Part shown: in pieces, positions 5,654 to 6,986 of the stretch | How positions within the stretch are numbered: the stretch's first letter is position 1 | How the letters are laid out: the number at the start of each line of letters is the position of its first letter | Assembly: GCA_020024075.1 (NCBI GenBank) | Contig: JAHHUJ010000109.1 | Span: 1 to 6,986 of the forward strand | From: Psychrobacter sp. | GTDB taxonomy: Bacteria > Pseudomonadota > Gammaproteobacteria > Pseudomonadales > Moraxellaceae | Length of the DNA stretch: 6,986 nucleotides | Reading direction: 5' to 3' | Notes under the pieces: generated by a model | Seen by the model: only the letters and a program-made list of their open reading frames with translations | The model's database searches: none | Told to the model about the DNA's origin: nothing | Made by a program: the position numbers and the translations under genes

Positions 5654-5659
5654 AGAGGT
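5654..5659 (+). promoter_or_regulatory. Ribosome binding site that sets the ccoG start
   Basis: AGAGGT lies six bases before the ATG at 5666 and supports this start for ccoG, the first ATG of the open frame with such a site. Confidence 0.65.
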
Positions 5660-5665
5660 ACATTT

Positions 5666-6986
5666 ATGTCAGCCCCCTCCCCTAATAAAATTCCAGTTCA
5701 CGATATGGATGCCACAAAAAAACGCATTCATCCTCGTTTTACCAGTGGCTTTTATCAGCGCATACGCTTATTTAGTATGTATTCTTTGTTAGCCTTATTT
5801 TTAATTCTACCGTGGATTAAATATGATGGGCGACAAGCAATCTGGTTTGATGTACCTAGTCAACACTATTACATATTTGGGATGACTCTATTCCCACAAG
5901 ACTTCTTCTTTGTGGCATCCTTCTTTATCATTGCTGCATTTACCCTGTTCATGGTTACCGTATATGCAGGTCGAGTTTGGTGTGGCTATGCTTGCCCTCA
6001 GACCATTTGGACTCACCTATTCCAACATGTTGAAAAATGGGTAATTGGGGATAGAAACAAACGCATTAAATTTGACAAAGAACCCAATTCACCCAGCAAA
6101 ATCGCCAAAAAACTACTGATTTACTTCATTTGGTTATTGATGTCCATCTTTACCGCCACTACATTTGTCAGTTATGTGGCAGGCACCTCTGTGATGTATG
6201 GCAGCTGGCAGTCTATAGCAGGCATCCCTTTCCCTGACTGGCCAACCTGGGTTTGGGTATCGATGTTTATTTTTACTTTTGCCACTTATGCCAACGCCGC
6301 TTATATGCGTGAATTCATGTGTGTCTATATCTGTCCATATGGCCGTTTCCAAAGTGTGATGTTTGATAAAGATACCTTGATTGTCTCCTACGACTACAAC
6401 CGTGGTGAGCCTAGAGGCCCACGCAAAAAAGGCACTAAGCCAGAAGAGCTTGGCGACTGTATCCAATGTAGTATGTGTGTGCAAGTCTGCCCAACTGGTA
6501 TCGATATTCGTGATGGCTTGCAAGTAGAATGTATTCAGTGTGCTGCCTGTCTTGATGCTTGTAATGAAATCATGGATAAAGTGGGTTATCCTCGTGGCCT
6601 GATTCGTTATACCACTGAGCGACAGCTTGTAGAAAATGAACAAAGTCGTTACCTACGCCCTAGACTATTTGCATATCTGTTATTATTGTCAGTATTAATT
6701 GGCGTGGTTGTCTATGCCTTATTAGATCGTGTACCGCTTCAAATTGATGTACGTGGGGATCGTAACCAATTATCATCTATGAACGCAGAAGGTCAAATCG
6801 TTAATAGTTATATTATCAAGGTGACCAACAAAACTCAGGAAGCTCATGAATATATTCTAACTATTACCGCACCTGAAGGCTTTACTTTAAATACTCGATT
6901 TGAATCTATTCCTTTAAATGCTGGTGAGAGTTATGATATGCCAGTAAGTGTGGCGGCTGATCCTAAGGCTATTGATCAAAATGAGG
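5666..6986 (+). CDS. ccoG: Cytochrome c oxidase accessory protein CcoG (RdxA/FixG family), 3'-truncated by the window
   Basis: The frame is open from the ATG to the right edge, giving 440 codons of a protein that is usually about 470-490 residues. CcoG is an inner-membrane iron-sulfur protein; in Rhodobacter it reduces Cu(II) to Cu(I) and helps supply copper to CcoN. Visible parts in order are a membrane helix at about 35-52; a second at 80-102 ending in C106-G-Y-A-C110-P; helices at about 150-172 and 194-214; C219-V-Y-I-C223-P; two ferredoxin-type clusters with cysteines 265/268/271/275 and 289/292/295/299, each C-x2-C-x2-C-x3-C; a further helix at 334-354; and the start of the periplasmic Ig-like FixG C-terminal domain. 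All expected cysteines are present. It follows ccoNOQP but is separated by a terminator and 418 bases, so it is probably transcribed on its own. Genes ccoH, ccoI and ccoS would be expected further right but are outside the window. Confidence 0.96.
   Translation, partial: MSAPSPNKIPVHDMDATKKRIHPRFTSGFYQRIRLFSMYSLLALFLILPWIKYDGRQAIWFDVPSQHYYIFGMTLFPQDFFFVASFFIIAAFTLFMVTVYAGRVWCGYACPQTIWTHLFQHVEKWVIGDRNKRIKFDKEPNSPSKIAKKLLIYFIWLLMSIFTATTFVSYVAGTSVMYGSWQSIAGIPFPDWPTWVWVSMFIFTFATYANAAYMREFMCVYICPYGRFQSVMFDKDTLIVSYDYNRGEPRGPRKKGTKPEELGDCIQCSMCVQVCPTGIDIRDGLQVECIQCAACLDACNEIMDKVGYPRGLIRYTTERQLVENEQSRYLRPRLFAYLLLLSVLIGVVVYALLDRVPLQIDVRGDRNQLSSMNAEGQIVNSYIIKVTNKTQEAHEYILTITAPEGFTLNTRFESIPLNAGESYDMPVSVAADPKAIDQNE

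Larger units (their letters stand above)
5335..5665 (+). other. Intergenic region between the operon terminator and ccoG
   Basis: This AT-rich stretch of about 330 bases has no gene I can support. It contains TATAATAG three times (5371, 5390, 5493), a nested inverted repeat at 5447-5506 and a hairpin at 5589-5624 close to ccoG. A promoter for ccoG must lie here if the terminator at 5307-5334 is efficient. Perfect TATAAT boxes exist at 5371, 5390 and 5493, but none has a good -35 box at normal spacing. TTAACA (5553-5558) with TAAAAT (5578-5583) has good boxes but a 19-base spacer. Confidence 0.5.

Noticed and set aside
6134..6643. Open frame of 169 residues on the minus strand
   Set aside because: It lies entirely opposite ccoG, whose cysteine motifs and membrane helices clearly mark the plus-strand frame as the real gene.

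Overview
The window looks like a chromosomal segment of a gammaproteobacterium, most likely Moraxellaceae and close to Psychrobacter. This rests on AT-rich DNA, the style of the cbb3 oxidase proteins and the small SCP2-type neighbour; it is an inference without a database search. The core is a complete ccoNOQP operon for a cbb3-type cytochrome c oxidase, followed by ccoG, which runs off the right edge.

Layout. Bases 3-509 (+) hold the end, or all, of an unrecognised serine-rich protein with a C-terminal membrane helix. A strong hairpin at 553-589 serves as a two-way terminator between it and the convergent SCP2-domain gene (617-1006, minus). That gene is fired by a good sigma70-type promoter at 1106-1134. 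A 795-base, AT-rich divergent region (1007-1801) then leads to ccoN. It holds an FNR/Anr-like palindrome, a second possible promoter, several short repeats and a hairpin that can pair with the ccoN ribosome binding site. ccoN (1802-3292), ccoO (3318-3956), ccoQ (3956-4138) and ccoP (4135-5247) are tightly packed, the last three by start/stop overlaps. A hairpin at 5307-5334 ends the operon. A 418-base gap with nested inverted repeats precedes ccoG (5666 to beyond 6986).

How the genes work together. CcoP and CcoO are membrane-anchored c-type cytochromes that pass electrons to CcoN. CcoN reduces O2 at its heme b3-CuB site and pumps protons; CcoQ is a small stabilising subunit. CcoG is an iron-sulfur membrane protein that serves copper delivery and assembly of the same enzyme. 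All expected heme and copper ligands are visible, so the oxidase should be functional.

I found no undescribed multi-gene system. The coding part is ordinary. The points worth a second look are regulatory: the long ccoN leader, the hairpin over the ccoN ribosome binding site, the structured ccoG leader, and the unknown protein at the left edge.
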